Program-made: the position numbers and the translations under genes | Notes under the pieces: generated by a model | The model's database searches: none | The model's input: only the letters and a program-made list of their open reading frames with translations | What the model was told of the DNA's origin: nothing | Shown: positions 23,557 through 32,644 of the stretch, piece after piece | Layout of the letters: each line of letters starts with the position of its first letter | Position numbering within the stretch: the stretch's first letter is position 1 | Assembly: GCF_003435375.1 (NCBI RefSeq) | Contig: NZ_QWGL01000003.1 | Span: 62,001 to 126,000, forward strand | DNA: 64,000 nucleotides | From: Clostridium sp. AM34-11AC | GTDB taxonomy: Bacteria; Bacillota; Clostridia; Lachnospirales; Lachnospiraceae | Direction: 5' to 3'

Positions 23557-25539
23557 TTAGTTCTGCTGCTCCGGATTCTGCTCCGTCGGGGCCTCCAAAG
23601 CCTCAGCAGCCTGTACCGGCTGGCTCGCCGCGTCCTCCGCGAACTCGCCTCCCATACGGCTCTTCTCTTCTTTCTTTCCTTCCTCCGGCTCCGGGATTCC
23701 CTTCACCTGGCGGAAGATCTTCATGAACTCCTTGCCTGTGATCGTCTCTTTCTCGATCAGGAACGCGGCGATCTGATCCATCGCATCACGGTTTTCGGAG
23801 AGAAGACGCTTTGCCTCAGCATAGGCGTTCTTTAACATCTTCATGACTTCCGTATCGATCTCAGCCGCCGTAGCGTCACCGCAGTTTAAGACGGTGCGTC
23901 CTGTCAGATACTGGTTCTCCTGGGTCGCAAGCCCCATAAGACCGAACTTCTCAGACATACCATACTGGGTGACCATCGCTCTCGCGATCCTTGTCGCCTG
24001 CTCGATATCGTTCGCAGCACCTGTCGTCACCGTGTCAAACACGAGTTCCTCAGCCGCACGTCCGGCAAGGGAAACCACGAGCATTGCCTCAAGTTCTTTT
24101 TTCGTATTTAAATATTTTTCCTCTTCCGGAACCTGCATGACATATCCCAACGCTCCCATGGTACGCGGAACGATCGTGATCTTCTGGACCGGTTCAGCAT
24201 CCTTCTGAAGCGCGGTGACAAGCGCGTGTCCAACCTCATGGTAGGAGACGATCCGGCGCTCCTCTTTGCTTAAGATCCGGTCTTTCTTCTCTTTTCCGAC
24301 GAGAACAAGCTCCACAGCCTCAAAGAGGTCTTTCTGGGAGACAGCCTGGCGTCCGTTCTTGACTGCGTTGATAGCCGCCTCGTTCATCATGTTCGCGAGA
24401 TCCGCGCCCACAGCACCGGAAGTCGCAAGGGCGATCTCCTCGAAGTCGACAGTCTCATCCAGGCGCACATCCTTGGAATGTACCTTTAAGATATTGACGC
24501 GGCCCTTCAGGTCCGGCTTGTCAACAATCACACGTCTGTCAAAACGTCCCGGTCTCAAAAGTGCCGGATCCAGGATCTCCGGACGGTTCGTCGCGCCCAG
24601 GACGAGAAGTCCCTTAGAGGAATCAAATCCATCCATCTCGGAAAGCAGCTGGTTTAAGGTCTGCTCTCTCTCATCATTTCCGCCCATCCGGCTGTCACGG
24701 CTGCGTCCGATGGCATCGATCTCATCAATAAAGATGATACACGGTGCGGACTGCTGTGCCTGCTTGAAGAGGTCACGGACACGGGACGCACCCACGCCGA
24801 CAAACATCTCCACGAAATCAGAACCGGAAAGGGAATAGAACGGAACATGGGCCTCACCGGCTACCGCCTTCGCAAGCAGAGTCTTACCTGTTCCCGGAGG
24901 TCCCACAAGGAGCGCTCCTTTCGGCAGTTTTGCACCGATCTTTGAATATTTCTGCGGGTTATGCAGGAAATCAACGATCTCCACAAGGGATTCCTTCGCC
25001 TCGTCCTCGCCCGCTACGTCAGCAAACGTAACTCCCGTCTCCTTCTGGACGTAGACCTTGGCGTTGCTCTTTCCAACGCCCATCATTCCTCCGCCGCCCA
25101 TCCGGCTGTACATCATATAGAGAAGTCCGATCATGAGCGCCGACGGGAGTACCCATCCCATCAGAAAGTTTAAAATACTCGCGCTCGTACTCGTATCTTC
25201 CGCCACCACATGGACCCCGTTGGCATCTAAAAGACGCTCTGCAAGATCAACATCCGGGATTCTTACCGTATAATACTGGATGAAGCGGGAAAGCTTCGTG
25301 GAAGAAGTCTTTGGCGTTAAGTAGATCCTGTTGCTGGAGATCTTCGCCGTATCGATCTCTCCCTCTTTTAAGTATTCCACAAATTCCTCATACCCGAGTT
25401 CCTGGGTCTGGTTTTTGCGGACCATGTTGTTCATAACGGTCACAGCGATCAGCGTGATCACTAGGATCAGGGCGAGCACCCCGATATTCTGTCCGCTTGG
25501 CCGCTTTCCGCCATTTCTGTTCTGATTGTTATTGTCCAT
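23557..25539 (-). CDS. ftsH: ATP-dependent zinc metalloprotease FtsH
   Basis: 660 residues from the ATG at 25539 (GGAG upstream). Two membrane helices (about 20-42 and 110-135) flank a small extracytoplasmic domain. AAA domain: Walker A GPPGTGKT, Walker [12 protein letters not shown], second region of homology [20 protein letters not shown]. Zinc site HEVGH in [10 protein letters not shown] with the third ligand further on. Membrane-bound quality-control protease that degrades misfolded membrane and regulatory proteins. The C-terminal tail is acidic and Ala/Gln rich. Monocistronic with its own terminator. Confidence 0.97.
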   Translation of the reverse strand: MDNNNQNRNGGKRPSGQNIGVLALILVITLIAVTVMNNMVRKNQTQELGYEEFVEYLKEGEIDTAKISSNRIYLTPKTSSTKLSRFIQYYTVRIPDVDLAERLLDANGVHVVAEDTSTSASILNFLMGWVLPSALMIGLLYMMYSRMGGGGMMGVGKSNAKVYVQKETGVTFADVAGEDEAKESLVEIVDFLHNPQKYSKIGAKLPKGALLVGPPGTGKTLLAKAVAGEAHVPFYSLSGSDFVEMFVGVGASRVRDLFKQAQQSAPCIIFIDEIDAIGRSRDSRMGGNDEREQTLNQLLSEMDGFDSSKGLLVLGATNRPEILDPALLRPGRFDRRVIVDKPDLKGRVNILKVHSKDVRLDETVDFEEIALATSGAVGADLANMMNEAAINAVKNGRQAVSQKDLFEAVELVLVGKEKKDRILSKEERRIVSYHEVGHALVTALQKDAEPVQKITIVPRTMGALGYVMQVPEEEKYLNTKKELEAMLVVSLAGRAAEELVFDTVTTGAANDIEQATRIARAMVTQYGMSEKFGLMGLATQENQYLTGRTVLNCGDATAAEIDTEVMKMLKNAYAEAKRLLSENRDAMDQIAAFLIEKETITGKEFMKIFRQVKGIPEPEEGKKEEKSRMGGEFAEDAASQPVQAAEALEAPTEQNPEQQN

Positions 25540-25664
25540 TGATTTTCTCCACTTCTTTTGCGCATATATCACATTTGGGTATATTGACCCATGATTTTGT
25601 GATACCTAATCATTATAAGTTGAGTTTCCCCATAAGGCAATAAAAAAAGTATGAAATTTCTATG

Positions 25665-25693
25665 TTTACAAAAAATATCAGAAACGCTACAAT
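25665..25693 (+). promoter_or_regulatory. Promoter of the DNA glycosylase gene
   Basis: TTTACA (25665-25670), 17-nt spacer, TACAAT (25688-25693), about 53 nt before the ATG at 25747. Confidence 0.7.
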
Positions 25694-25746
25694 ACAACAT
25701 GGATAGCAATTTTATCATTTAAAATATATCTGAAAGGATATTTATC

Positions 25747-26238
25747 ATGAATACCGTCACACACCCGATTCCGCCTGTTTTTGACAGCGCCTCCAGGATT
25801 CTGATCCTCGGTTCCTTCCCGTCCGTCAAATCCAGGGAAGGACATTTTTTCTATCACCACCCGCAGAACCGTTTCTGGAAGACCCTGGCCGGAATTCTCG
25901 CGGTTCCGGTTCCAGGCAGTATTGATGAGAAAAAGGAATTTCTCCTCTCCCATCATATTGCCCTCTGGGATGTGATCGCATCCTGCTCCATCGAAGGTTC
26001 CAGCGACAGCTCCATCCACGATGTCGTGCCCAACGATCTCTCCCGGATCCTGTCTGCCTCCAGTATTCAGGCAATCTTCTGCAATGGGAAGACCTCCTGG
26101 AACTATTATAAAAAATATCAGGAGGCCGTGACCGGAATCCCGGCAGTCTCCCTTCCCTCCACGAGCCCGGCGAACGCGGCGTGGACGCTGGAGAAATTAG
26201 AAGGAGCCTGGGGTGTGATTTCAGATTATCTCGAATAA
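25747..26238 (+). CDS. DNA-deoxyinosine (hypoxanthine) glycosylase, UDG family 6-like
   Basis: 163 residues. The N-terminal core ILILGSFPSVKSREGHFFYH followed by HPQNRFWKTLAG is characteristic of the hypoxanthine-DNA glycosylase branch of the uracil-DNA glycosylase superfamily; the C-terminal AVSLPSTSPANA corresponds to the second active-site motif. It would remove hypoxanthine (deaminated adenine) from DNA, starting base-excision repair. AAAGGA precedes the ATG. A small gene and a radical SAM gene follow on the same strand at 70 and 27 nt, so they may be cotranscribed, though a functional link is not obvious. Confidence 0.88.
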   Translation: MNTVTHPIPPVFDSASRILILGSFPSVKSREGHFFYHHPQNRFWKTLAGILAVPVPGSIDEKKEFLLSHHIALWDVIASCSIEGSSDSSIHDVVPNDLSRILSASSIQAIFCNGKTSWNYYKKYQEAVTGIPAVSLPSTSPANAAWTLEKLEGAWGVISDYLE

Positions 26239-26307
26239 AAAATTATGAATTACTTTCCTGTTTTATTTTCCTTTTTCGATGGAAACTATCATTCAGGAGG
26301 TGATTCC

Positions 26308-26508
26308 ATGAAAAACTCATCAAAGAAACTGCTTACCAGCGCCGACTGGGACATCGACATCCAGGCCTGCTCCGCCACCGACTGCACCGGCCTGATCCCG
26401 GCGCTCCCGGAGACCGACGCAGAATTAGAACATTATCAGGAGCTCTACCACTACCTGCCGGATTCCCCGGACCAGACAGCTGATGATTCCGACCATTATA
26501 AATCCTAA
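26308..26508 (+). CDS. Small Cys-containing protein of unknown function
   Basis: 66 residues from the ATG at 26308, preceded by an excellent AGGAGGTGATTCC site; earlier in-frame ATG at 26245 has none. The body has a conserved-looking centre WDIDIQACSATDCTGLIPAL and an acidic C-terminal helix rich in Tyr, Asp and Glu. It sits 27 nt upstream of a radical SAM gene on the same strand. I do not recognise a family. A function as radical SAM partner or substrate is only a possibility. Confidence 0.7.
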   Translation: MKNSSKKLLTSADWDIDIQACSATDCTGLIPALPETDAELEHYQELYHYLPDSPDQTADDSDHYKS

Positions 26509-26535
26509 ACCAACACGAAAGAAGCATTTAAAGTT

Positions 26536-27444
26536 ATGTTAACCGAATCCATCTACAAATCATGCACTCTCTGTCCCAGGGAATGCCACGCCGACCGTAC
26601 AATCTCCACCGGCTTCTGCGGCGCCGGGCACGAGCTCCGCGCCGCCAGGGCCGCCCTGCATATGTGGGAAGAACCCTGCATCAGCGGCACCACCGGAAGC
26701 GGAACCGTCTTCTTCTCCGGCTGTACGTTACGCTGCGTCTTCTGCCAGAACTTCCAGCTGAGTCACGAAAACTACGGAAAAACCATCTCCGTCTCCCGCC
26801 TCGCCGATATCTTCCTGGAACTCCAGGAAAAAGGCGCCGCAAACATCAACCTCGTGACCGGGACCCAGTTCGCCCCCTCCATCATCCGGGCTTTGGATCT
26901 CGCAAAGCCGAAGCTTCAGATTCCAGTTGTCTTCAACTGTGGGGGATATGAAAAGACCGAGACGATCCGGGAGCTCGCCGATTATGTCGATATCTGGCTT
27001 CCGGATCTCAAATACATGGACAGCAGTCTCGCAAAAAAATACTCCTCCGCACCGGACTATTTTGAAAAAGCTTCCACTGCCATAAAAGAAATGATCCGCC
27101 TCACCGGCGGACTTTCCTGGAATAAAAAGAACCCGGCTATGTTAGACCGCGGTGTCATCATCCGCCATATGGTCCTTCCGGGCGCAAAAGAAGACTCGAT
27201 CCATCTTCTTCACTGGATCAGGGAAAATCTCCCGGATCACCAGTATCTTATCAGCATCATGAGCCAGTATACGCCGTTCTACAGGAGCACCGAATATCCG
27301 GAGATCAACCGGCGGATCACCTCCTATGAGTACAACAAAGTCGTTGACACCGCGATTGACCTCGGTCTCACGGAAGGGTTTGTGCAGGAAAGAAGCAGCG
27401 CGAAAGAAGAATATACGCCACCGTTTGACTGTGAAGGGCTTTAA
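26536..27444 (+). CDS. Radical SAM protein, PflA/AmmeMemoRadiSam-like
   Basis: 302 residues. N-terminal cysteine cluster SCTLCPRECHADR with GFCGAG, then the radical SAM motif CTLRCVFCQN (CxxxCxxC, 4Fe-4S, about residues 63-72), followed by SAM-binding strands (NINLVTGTQFAPSI; VVFNCGGYEKTET; VDIWLPDLKYMD). The layout matches uncharacterised pyruvate formate-lyase activase-like proteins. Likely a glycyl-radical activase-like or other radical enzyme; the target is not encoded beside it, except possibly the 66-residue protein upstream. Shine-Dalgarno is weak (GAAAGAAG about 10 nt upstream). Confidence 0.85.
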   Translation: MLTESIYKSCTLCPRECHADRTISTGFCGAGHELRAARAALHMWEEPCISGTTGSGTVFFSGCTLRCVFCQNFQLSHENYGKTISVSRLADIFLELQEKGAANINLVTGTQFAPSIIRALDLAKPKLQIPVVFNCGGYEKTETIRELADYVDIWLPDLKYMDSSLAKKYSSAPDYFEKASTAIKEMIRLTGGLSWNKKNPAMLDRGVIIRHMVLPGAKEDSIHLLHWIRENLPDHQYLISIMSQYTPFYRSTEYPEINRRITSYEYNKVVDTAIDLGLTEGFVQERSSAKEEYTPPFDCEGL

Positions 27445-27545
27445 TACAGATTAATAAGCCTGCCCGGTTACAGACCTGCACCTGGTTCATACAGACAGTT
27501 TGCTACTCTCCCCCCAAAAGCAAGGGGCAGTAATTCTTTTCTGCG

Positions 27546-27943
27546 CATAAAAAGTGGGTACCGAATCAATTTTCTTGTTTCGATACCCACCTTAATGTTC
27601 TGCGTTATCCAATGGATCTTACCTCGTTTTCATTAGATTTTTTTCTATATGAAGTTTTCCTTTTTCACTCCACCGGCTTTTTCCGAAATCTTATCTTTCT
27701 TTTCGTTCTCATATCGATTATTGTATTTCTCTTTTTGATACTTTCTCGTCATATCTTGAAGGATTTCAAATAATCTTTTTTCGATTAATTACCCGGTTTT
27801 GTGTTTTTCCTTTGTTCCGGATTTTTCAAATTTGAAAAACGGAACGAGACTTATGTGTTCGGTGGACTGTACCTCCTTTACTTAGATTTTTTTAAGTACG
27901 AACCTTTTCGTCTTCTTTGCTTTGTTCTCTCTTTCTTTTTGTT
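27546..27943 (-). ncRNA. Candidate purine-rich RNA of about 0.4 kb
   Basis: An AT-rich segment of 685 nt without a convincing gene (27445-28129) contains, on the minus strand, a consensus promoter (27950-27978) and an intrinsic terminator (27549-27590). The RNA between them would be about 400 nt and strongly purine rich. It contains a foldback of about 15 bp around the perfect palindrome TTTTTCAAATTTGAAAAA (flanks GTTCCG and CGGAAC), an AAAGGAGGT box with no start codon at usable distance, and one short frame (35 codons from ATG at about 27752, MTRKYQKEKYNNRYENEKK...). Noncoding RNA is the preferred reading; a small basic peptide cannot be excluded. Confidence 0.5.
27549..27590 (-). terminator. 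Terminator of the candidate 0.4-kb RNA
   Basis: GTGGGTACCGAA (27554-27565) pairs with TTCGATACCCAC (27579-27590); five T follow on the minus strand. There is no T-run on the plus side, so it is not the terminator of the radical SAM gene. Confidence 0.8.
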
Positions 27944-27949
27944 GTCTTC

Positions 27950-27978
27950 ATTATATTCGATAACTTCTTATTTGTCAA
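27950..27978 (-). promoter_or_regulatory. Perfect consensus promoter
   Basis: Minus-strand TTGACA (27973-27978), 17 nt, TATAAT (27950-27955): both hexamers and the spacer are ideal. No protein gene follows. Confidence 0.8.
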
Positions 27979-28129
27979 TATGTTTTTAGAAAAAATATTT
28001 TTTATTTTATTGTTATTAGTTTATTGTTTTATTGTGTATAATTATTCAAATAATTATATTATTTCGCAAAAGAAATTCCCTCTCTTTTTTCATCCTTCTC
28101 CCATCCGCAATGACCTTTCTATATGGCTT

Positions 28130-28744
28130 CTACAGCTTTCTTCTTTCTCCGCACCCGCGAAACAGGACAGCAAAGGTGATGGAGATCCCAGCTATCATGA
28201 GAAACAGATCCGAATACACCCCAAAGGCCGCCGACACCTTCTCCCAGGAATCCCCAGCGATCCTCCCGGCATAGACGAGGACCGTGTTCCACAGAAGACT
28301 TCCCGCCGCCGTAAAGACAAGAAACGGCACAAACGGCATCCTGGCAATCCCTGCAGGGATGGAGATCAGGCTGCGGACGATGGGGATCAGCCTGCACAGG
28401 AACACCGCCGATCTCCCGCGTTCCCTGAACCATCCTTTCGCAAGATCCACATCTTCCAAGTGGAAGTGAAGCAGATGTCCGATCTGTCCGCAGAGCAGTT
28501 TCCGGAACACCTCATCCGGCAGAAACCGTCCCACGCTGTATAGAATGACAGCCCCCGCTAGCGATCCGGCAGTGGAAAACAGGATCACACCGACGGGCGT
28601 CATGTCCGTGCAGACCGTCATGACGCCCCCAAAGGTCAGGATCACCTCCGACGGGATCGGAGGAAAGAGATTTTCAACTAAAATAAGGAGGAACACAGCA
28701 AGATTGCCGTATTCCCCCATCAATTCCAGTACCAGCTCCCGCAT
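28130..28744 (-). CDS. DedA family membrane protein
   Basis: 204 residues with about five hydrophobic segments. Family signatures: VENLFPPIPSEVILTFGG near the N-terminus, GSLAGAVILYSVGR, and FLCRLIPIVRSLISIPAG with conserved arginines. DedA/VTT proteins include undecaprenyl-phosphate flippases and affect membrane potential and antimicrobial resistance. The start is preceded by GGGGGTG. It stands alone between trpS (same strand, upstream) and the candidate RNA gene. Confidence 0.9.
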   Translation of the reverse strand: MRELVLELMGEYGNLAVFLLILVENLFPPIPSEVILTFGGVMTVCTDMTPVGVILFSTAGSLAGAVILYSVGRFLPDEVFRKLLCGQIGHLLHFHLEDVDLAKGWFRERGRSAVFLCRLIPIVRSLISIPAGIARMPFVPFLVFTAAGSLLWNTVLVYAGRIAGDSWEKVSAAFGVYSDLFLMIAGISITFAVLFRGCGERRKL

Positions 28745-28843
28745 ACAGACACCCCCGCTTTACCATGGGTATAATATATGCAGCATCCAGTCTGTTTTAT
28801 TCACTTTTCCCGAATCCATTCATCTGCAGATTCAGCTTTTATA

Positions 28844-29932
28844 TTAACCGTTATACTTCTTACTCTGCTCCGCAATCAGCGCCGCATCGTCAAAGTAGTT
28901 GATCTTCATAGCCGCACGCATCTCCTTTAATGTCTGTGCAGCCACGCGCTCTGCCTTCTCGCTTCCGCTCTTTAAGATCTCGTATACAGCCGGGATGTCC
29001 TGCTCCCATCTCTTTCTTCTCTCGCGGATCGGACGGAGCTCCTCCTCAAGCACACGATTCAGGAACTTCTTGACCTTTACATCGCCAAGTCCACCGCGTT
29101 TGTAGTGCTCTTTCACCTCGTCGAGGTTCTTGTAATCCGGCCAGAACTCTGCGAAGTATTCGTCCTTGCAGAATGCGTCCAGATATGTGAAGACGGTATT
29201 TCCCTCAACCTGTCCCGGATCGCTTACCTTTAAGTGGTTCGGATCTGTGTACATGGACATGACTTTCTTCTTTACGTCCTCCTCTGTATCGGAAAGGTAG
29301 ATGCAGTTTCCTAAGGATTTGCTCATCTTTGCCTTTCCGTCGGTGCCCGGAAGACGGCGGCATGCGTCGTTTGTCGGAAGAAGAATATCCGGCATAACAA
29401 GAGTATCTGTATTGTATACCGTATTGAATTTGTGAACGATCTCTCTCGTCTGCTCCACCATCGGCATCTGGTCCTCACCAGCCGGAACCACGTCTGCCTT
29501 GAAGGCTGTGATATCGGCAGCCTGACTGATCGGATAGGTAAAGAAGCCAACCGGGATGCTGGCCTCAAAGTTTCTCATCTGGATCTCACTCTTTACGGTT
29601 GGGTTTCTCTGTAATCTGGAAACCGTAACGATGTCCATATAGTAAGCGGTCATCTCGTAGAGCTCCGGCACCATGGACTGGATAAAGATCGTGGATTTTT
29701 CCGGATCAAGACCTGCAGACAGGTAATCGAGCGCAACCTCCAGAATATTCTGGCGGACCTTCTCCGGGTTATCCGCGTTGTCTGTGAGCGCCTGGGAGTC
29801 AGCAATCATGATATAGATATCGCTATACTCTCCGGAATTCTGAAGCTCTACTCTTCTTCTAAGAGATCCTACATAATGTCCTACATGAAGACGACCTGTC
29901 GGACGGTCTCCTGTTAAAATAATCTTTCCCAC
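28844..29932 (-). CDS. trpS: Tryptophanyl-tRNA synthetase
   Basis: 362 residues from a GTG at 29932 (AAAGGA upstream; no ATG is available). Class I synthetase: HIGH-type motif [13 protein letters not shown] at about residues 12-24 and KMSKSLGN at about 203-210. Charges tRNA-Trp. The body has the [11 protein letters not shown] and [19 protein letters not shown] segments seen in the TrpS family. No T-box leader (no TGGTACCGCG) is seen in the 110 nt upstream. Same strand as the DUF1015 and serine genes. Confidence 0.96.
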   Translation of the reverse strand: MGKIILTGDRPTGRLHVGHYVGSLRRRVELQNSGEYSDIYIMIADSQALTDNADNPEKVRQNILEVALDYLSAGLDPEKSTIFIQSMVPELYEMTAYYMDIVTVSRLQRNPTVKSEIQMRNFEASIPVGFFTYPISQAADITAFKADVVPAGEDQMPMVEQTREIVHKFNTVYNTDTLVMPDILLPTNDACRRLPGTDGKAKMSKSLGNCIYLSDTEEDVKKKVMSMYTDPNHLKVSDPGQVEGNTVFTYLDAFCKDEYFAEFWPDYKNLDEVKEHYKRGGLGDVKVKKFLNRVLEEELRPIRERRKRWEQDIPAVYEILKSGSEKAERVAAQTLKEMRAAMKINYFDDAALIAEQSKKYNG

Positions 29933-30044
29933 AACAATATTCCTTTCTCTCCTGTGATGTCAGGTTTCTGTGATACCGGCGGCTCCACGACTGCAGTCCC
30001 ATTTCGATCTCCAGAAATCCTGTCGGCTGACCCCAAGTTTCAGG

Positions 30045-31280
30045 CTACAGCCGGTGGATGAAAATTCCGCTTCGCAGTTTCGGTTCAAACCAGGTCGATT
30101 TCGGCGGCATCAGAAGCCCCGCGTCCGCAACAGACAGCAGTTCTTCCATCGATGTCGGATACATGGAAAAGGCGATCTTCATGTCCGCCTCACAGCGGCG
30201 CTCCAGTTCTTTCACGCCGCGGATCCCGCCCACAAAGTCGATGCGCTTATCCGTTCTCGGGTCTCCGATTCCAAGCACCGGAGCCAGGAATTTCTCCTGG
30301 AGCACGGACACGTCAAGTCCCTTCACCGGATCATCCGGTCGGACTCCCGCCTTTAATTTCAGATCATACCATGTTCCTCCGAGGTACATGCCGACCTCAC
30401 CGCGTTCCTTCGGCTCCACAGCTTCCTTTAAAGGTCCGGAGACCTCAAAAAGCTTCGAAGCTTCCTTTAAGAGCTCCTCCTCCGAGTGTCCGTTCAGATC
30501 CCACACTACACGGTTATACGGCAGGATCGTCAGTTCATCCTCTGAGAACAGTACGGAGAGGAAGTAGTTGAACGGGGCGTCCTTCGGCGCGTCCGGGTGT
30601 TCCGCCCTGCGCTTTAAGGCAACCTTCACGGCAGAAGCCGCGCGGTGATGACCGTCTGCGATATATGTCGCCGGGAGCTTTTCAAATTCCTCCCGGATCT
30701 CTTTTATCATATCACCGGATCCGATTTTCCATACCCGGTGTCTGATTCCATCCTCTGAGATAAAATTATAAAGCGGATTCTCCTCTTTTGCAAGTGCAAC
30801 CAGTTCTTTTAAGCGTTTTACCGGGCGATATGCGAGAAAAATCGGTCCGGACTGGGCGTCCATCACATCGATATGGCGGATCCGGTCCAGTTCCTTCTCC
30901 TCTCTCGTGTTCTCGTGCTTCTTGATCACGCCGTTTACATAGTCATCTACGCTTGAGCATGCCACGATTCCTGTCTGGGGATGATCGTTCATCGTGAGTT
31001 CATAGAGATAGTAGGTCTCATTCGGATCTTCCACATAGTTTCCGTCCTTCACCCATTGTTCGAAAAGATCCTTTGCGTGGGCATAGACCTCCGGCGCGTA
31101 CATGTCCGCCGTGTCCGGGAATCCCGTCTCCGGGCGGTCGATGGCGAGGAAGGAAAGCGGATGGGACTTCACCTCTCGCTTTGCCTCCTCCCTGTTGTAT
31201 ACATCATACGGAAGTGCCGCGATCTCTGCCGCATGTTCTGCTGCCGGGCGCACGCATGAAAACGGTCTCACTACTGCCAT
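30045..31280 (-). CDS. DUF1015 family protein
   Basis: 411 residues. The start AVVRPFSCVRPAAEHAAEIAALPYDVYNREEAKRE, the central PTYIADGHHRAASA motif and the basic C-terminus are typical of DUF1015, a conserved cytoplasmic family of unknown activity often found beside serA/serC in Clostridia and Thermotogae. GGAGGT precedes the ATG. Located directly downstream of serA and serC on the same strand (165 nt gap after serA), so a link with serine metabolism is suggested by context only. Confidence 0.88.
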   Translation of the reverse strand: MAVVRPFSCVRPAAEHAAEIAALPYDVYNREEAKREVKSHPLSFLAIDRPETGFPDTADMYAPEVYAHAKDLFEQWVKDGNYVEDPNETYYLYELTMNDHPQTGIVACSSVDDYVNGVIKKHENTREEKELDRIRHIDVMDAQSGPIFLAYRPVKRLKELVALAKEENPLYNFISEDGIRHRVWKIGSGDMIKEIREEFEKLPATYIADGHHRAASAVKVALKRRAEHPDAPKDAPFNYFLSVLFSEDELTILPYNRVVWDLNGHSEEELLKEASKLFEVSGPLKEAVEPKERGEVGMYLGGTWYDLKLKAGVRPDDPVKGLDVSVLQEKFLAPVLGIGDPRTDKRIDFVGGIRGVKELERRCEADMKIAFSMYPTSMEELLSVADAGLLMPPKSTWFEPKLRSGIFIHRL

Positions 31281-31445
31281 GCCTGTTACCTCCCCATATT
31301 ATTTTATCCTGCCTCTATATTACACTCAATTCTCTATAAACGCAATTCATCCATGACGATTTTTCGTACATGGATGAATTACAATTACATTTCACAGCTG
31401 CCATCTTCTTATGCAGCCGTATTATTCTCTTTTCGACTATATTTT

Positions 31446-32612
31446 TTAGCCCTTGATCACGCGGACCTTATACATTCCATTGATCTTTTCAAGATGGGAA
31501 ACTGCCTCCGCTTTCGCCGGATCTTCCAGATCAAGAAGTGTGTACGCGTACTTGTCACGGCTCTTGTTTGTCATGTTGGCGATGTTGATTCCCTCAGCAG
31601 CCAGGATCGACGTGATCTGTCCGATCATGTTCGGAACGTTCGCATGGAGCAGACCGATCCTTCCTGCAACCTGGCAGATTCCCATGTCGCACGCCGGATA
31701 GTTTACAGAGTTCTTGATATTACCATTTTCTAAGTAATCCTTTAACTCATCCGCGGCCATCACCGCGCAGTTGTCCTCGGATTCCTCCGTGGATGCGCCA
31801 AGATGCGGTGTAGCGATCACGCCTTCCATTGCGGAAGTCTTTGCGTTCGGGAAGTCGGTGATGTATTTTTTTACCTTTCCGCTCTTTAACGCCTCTGCCA
31901 TATCATCATCATTTACAAGCAGGTCTCTCGCGTAGTTTAAGATCACAACACCGTCCTTCATCTGGTCAAAAGCATCCTTGTTGATCATTTCCTTCGTGGA
32001 ATCAAGAAGCGGCACATGGACTGTAATGTAATCACAGTCTTTGTAGATCGTGTTCACGTCCATGATATGTTTTACGGAGCGAGACAGCATCCATGCGGCG
32101 TTGACGGAGATAAACGGGTCATACCCGTAAACTTCCATTCCGAGAGCCGCGGCAGCGTTTGCGACCTCACAGCCGATCGCACCGAGACCGATGACGCCGA
32201 GCTTCTTGCCCTTGATCTCGTTTCCTGCAAAGGCCTTTTTGCTCTTCTCCATCTTCTTCGCAATGTCCTCTTCCCCGGCATGTTCCCTGCACCACCCGAT
32301 ACCACCGACAACGTCCCTGGATGTCAGGAACAGGCCTGCGAGAACAAGCTCCTTTACACCGTTCTTATTTGCGCCCGGTGTATTGAATACGACGATGCCT
32401 TTCTTCGCACATTCGTCGAGCGGGATATTGTTGACTCCGGCTCCGGCTCTGGCAATGGCCTGGAGTCCGGACGGGAATTCTGTCTCGTGGAGAGACGCGC
32501 TACGGACCAGGATTCCTTCCGCGTCCTTAATATCATCTACAAGTTTATAGTCTCCCGTGAGGCGGTCTGTGCCATAGTGGGAGATCTGATTTAAACAACA
32601 AATATTTCTCAT
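31446..32612 (-). CDS. serA: D-3-phosphoglycerate dehydrogenase
   Basis: 388 residues. First step of serine synthesis, oxidising 3-phosphoglycerate with NAD. Motifs: substrate domain with ARAGAGVNNIPLDECAKKGI, nucleotide loop VIGLGAIGCEVAN (about 140-152), catalytic His in ATPHLGASTEESEDN (about 277), and a C-terminal ACT domain (about 315-388, IGQITSILAAEGINIANM), which in this family binds serine for feedback control. Lies 32 nt after serC, same operon. Confidence 0.95.
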   Translation of the reverse strand: MRNICCLNQISHYGTDRLTGDYKLVDDIKDAEGILVRSASLHETEFPSGLQAIARAGAGVNNIPLDECAKKGIVVFNTPGANKNGVKELVLAGLFLTSRDVVGGIGWCREHAGEEDIAKKMEKSKKAFAGNEIKGKKLGVIGLGAIGCEVANAAAALGMEVYGYDPFISVNAAWMLSRSVKHIMDVNTIYKDCDYITVHVPLLDSTKEMINKDAFDQMKDGVVILNYARDLLVNDDDMAEALKSGKVKKYITDFPNAKTSAMEGVIATPHLGASTEESEDNCAVMAADELKDYLENGNIKNSVNYPACDMGICQVAGRIGLLHANVPNMIGQITSILAAEGINIANMTNKSRDKYAYTLLDLEDPAKAEAVSHLEKINGMYKVRVIKG

Positions 32613-32644
32613 GATTTTTCCTCTGATATTTTCATCCGGCAGTC

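Noticed and set aside
27801..27989. 62-codon plus-strand hydrophobic frame (Phe/Leu rich)
   Set aside because: It is the mirror of a purine-rich minus strand, overlaps a consensus minus-strand promoter and lacks a ribosome binding site.
29933..30044. Possible T-box leader of trpS
   Set aside because: No T-box sequence (TGGTACCGCG-like) or terminator is present in the short region upstream of the trpS start.
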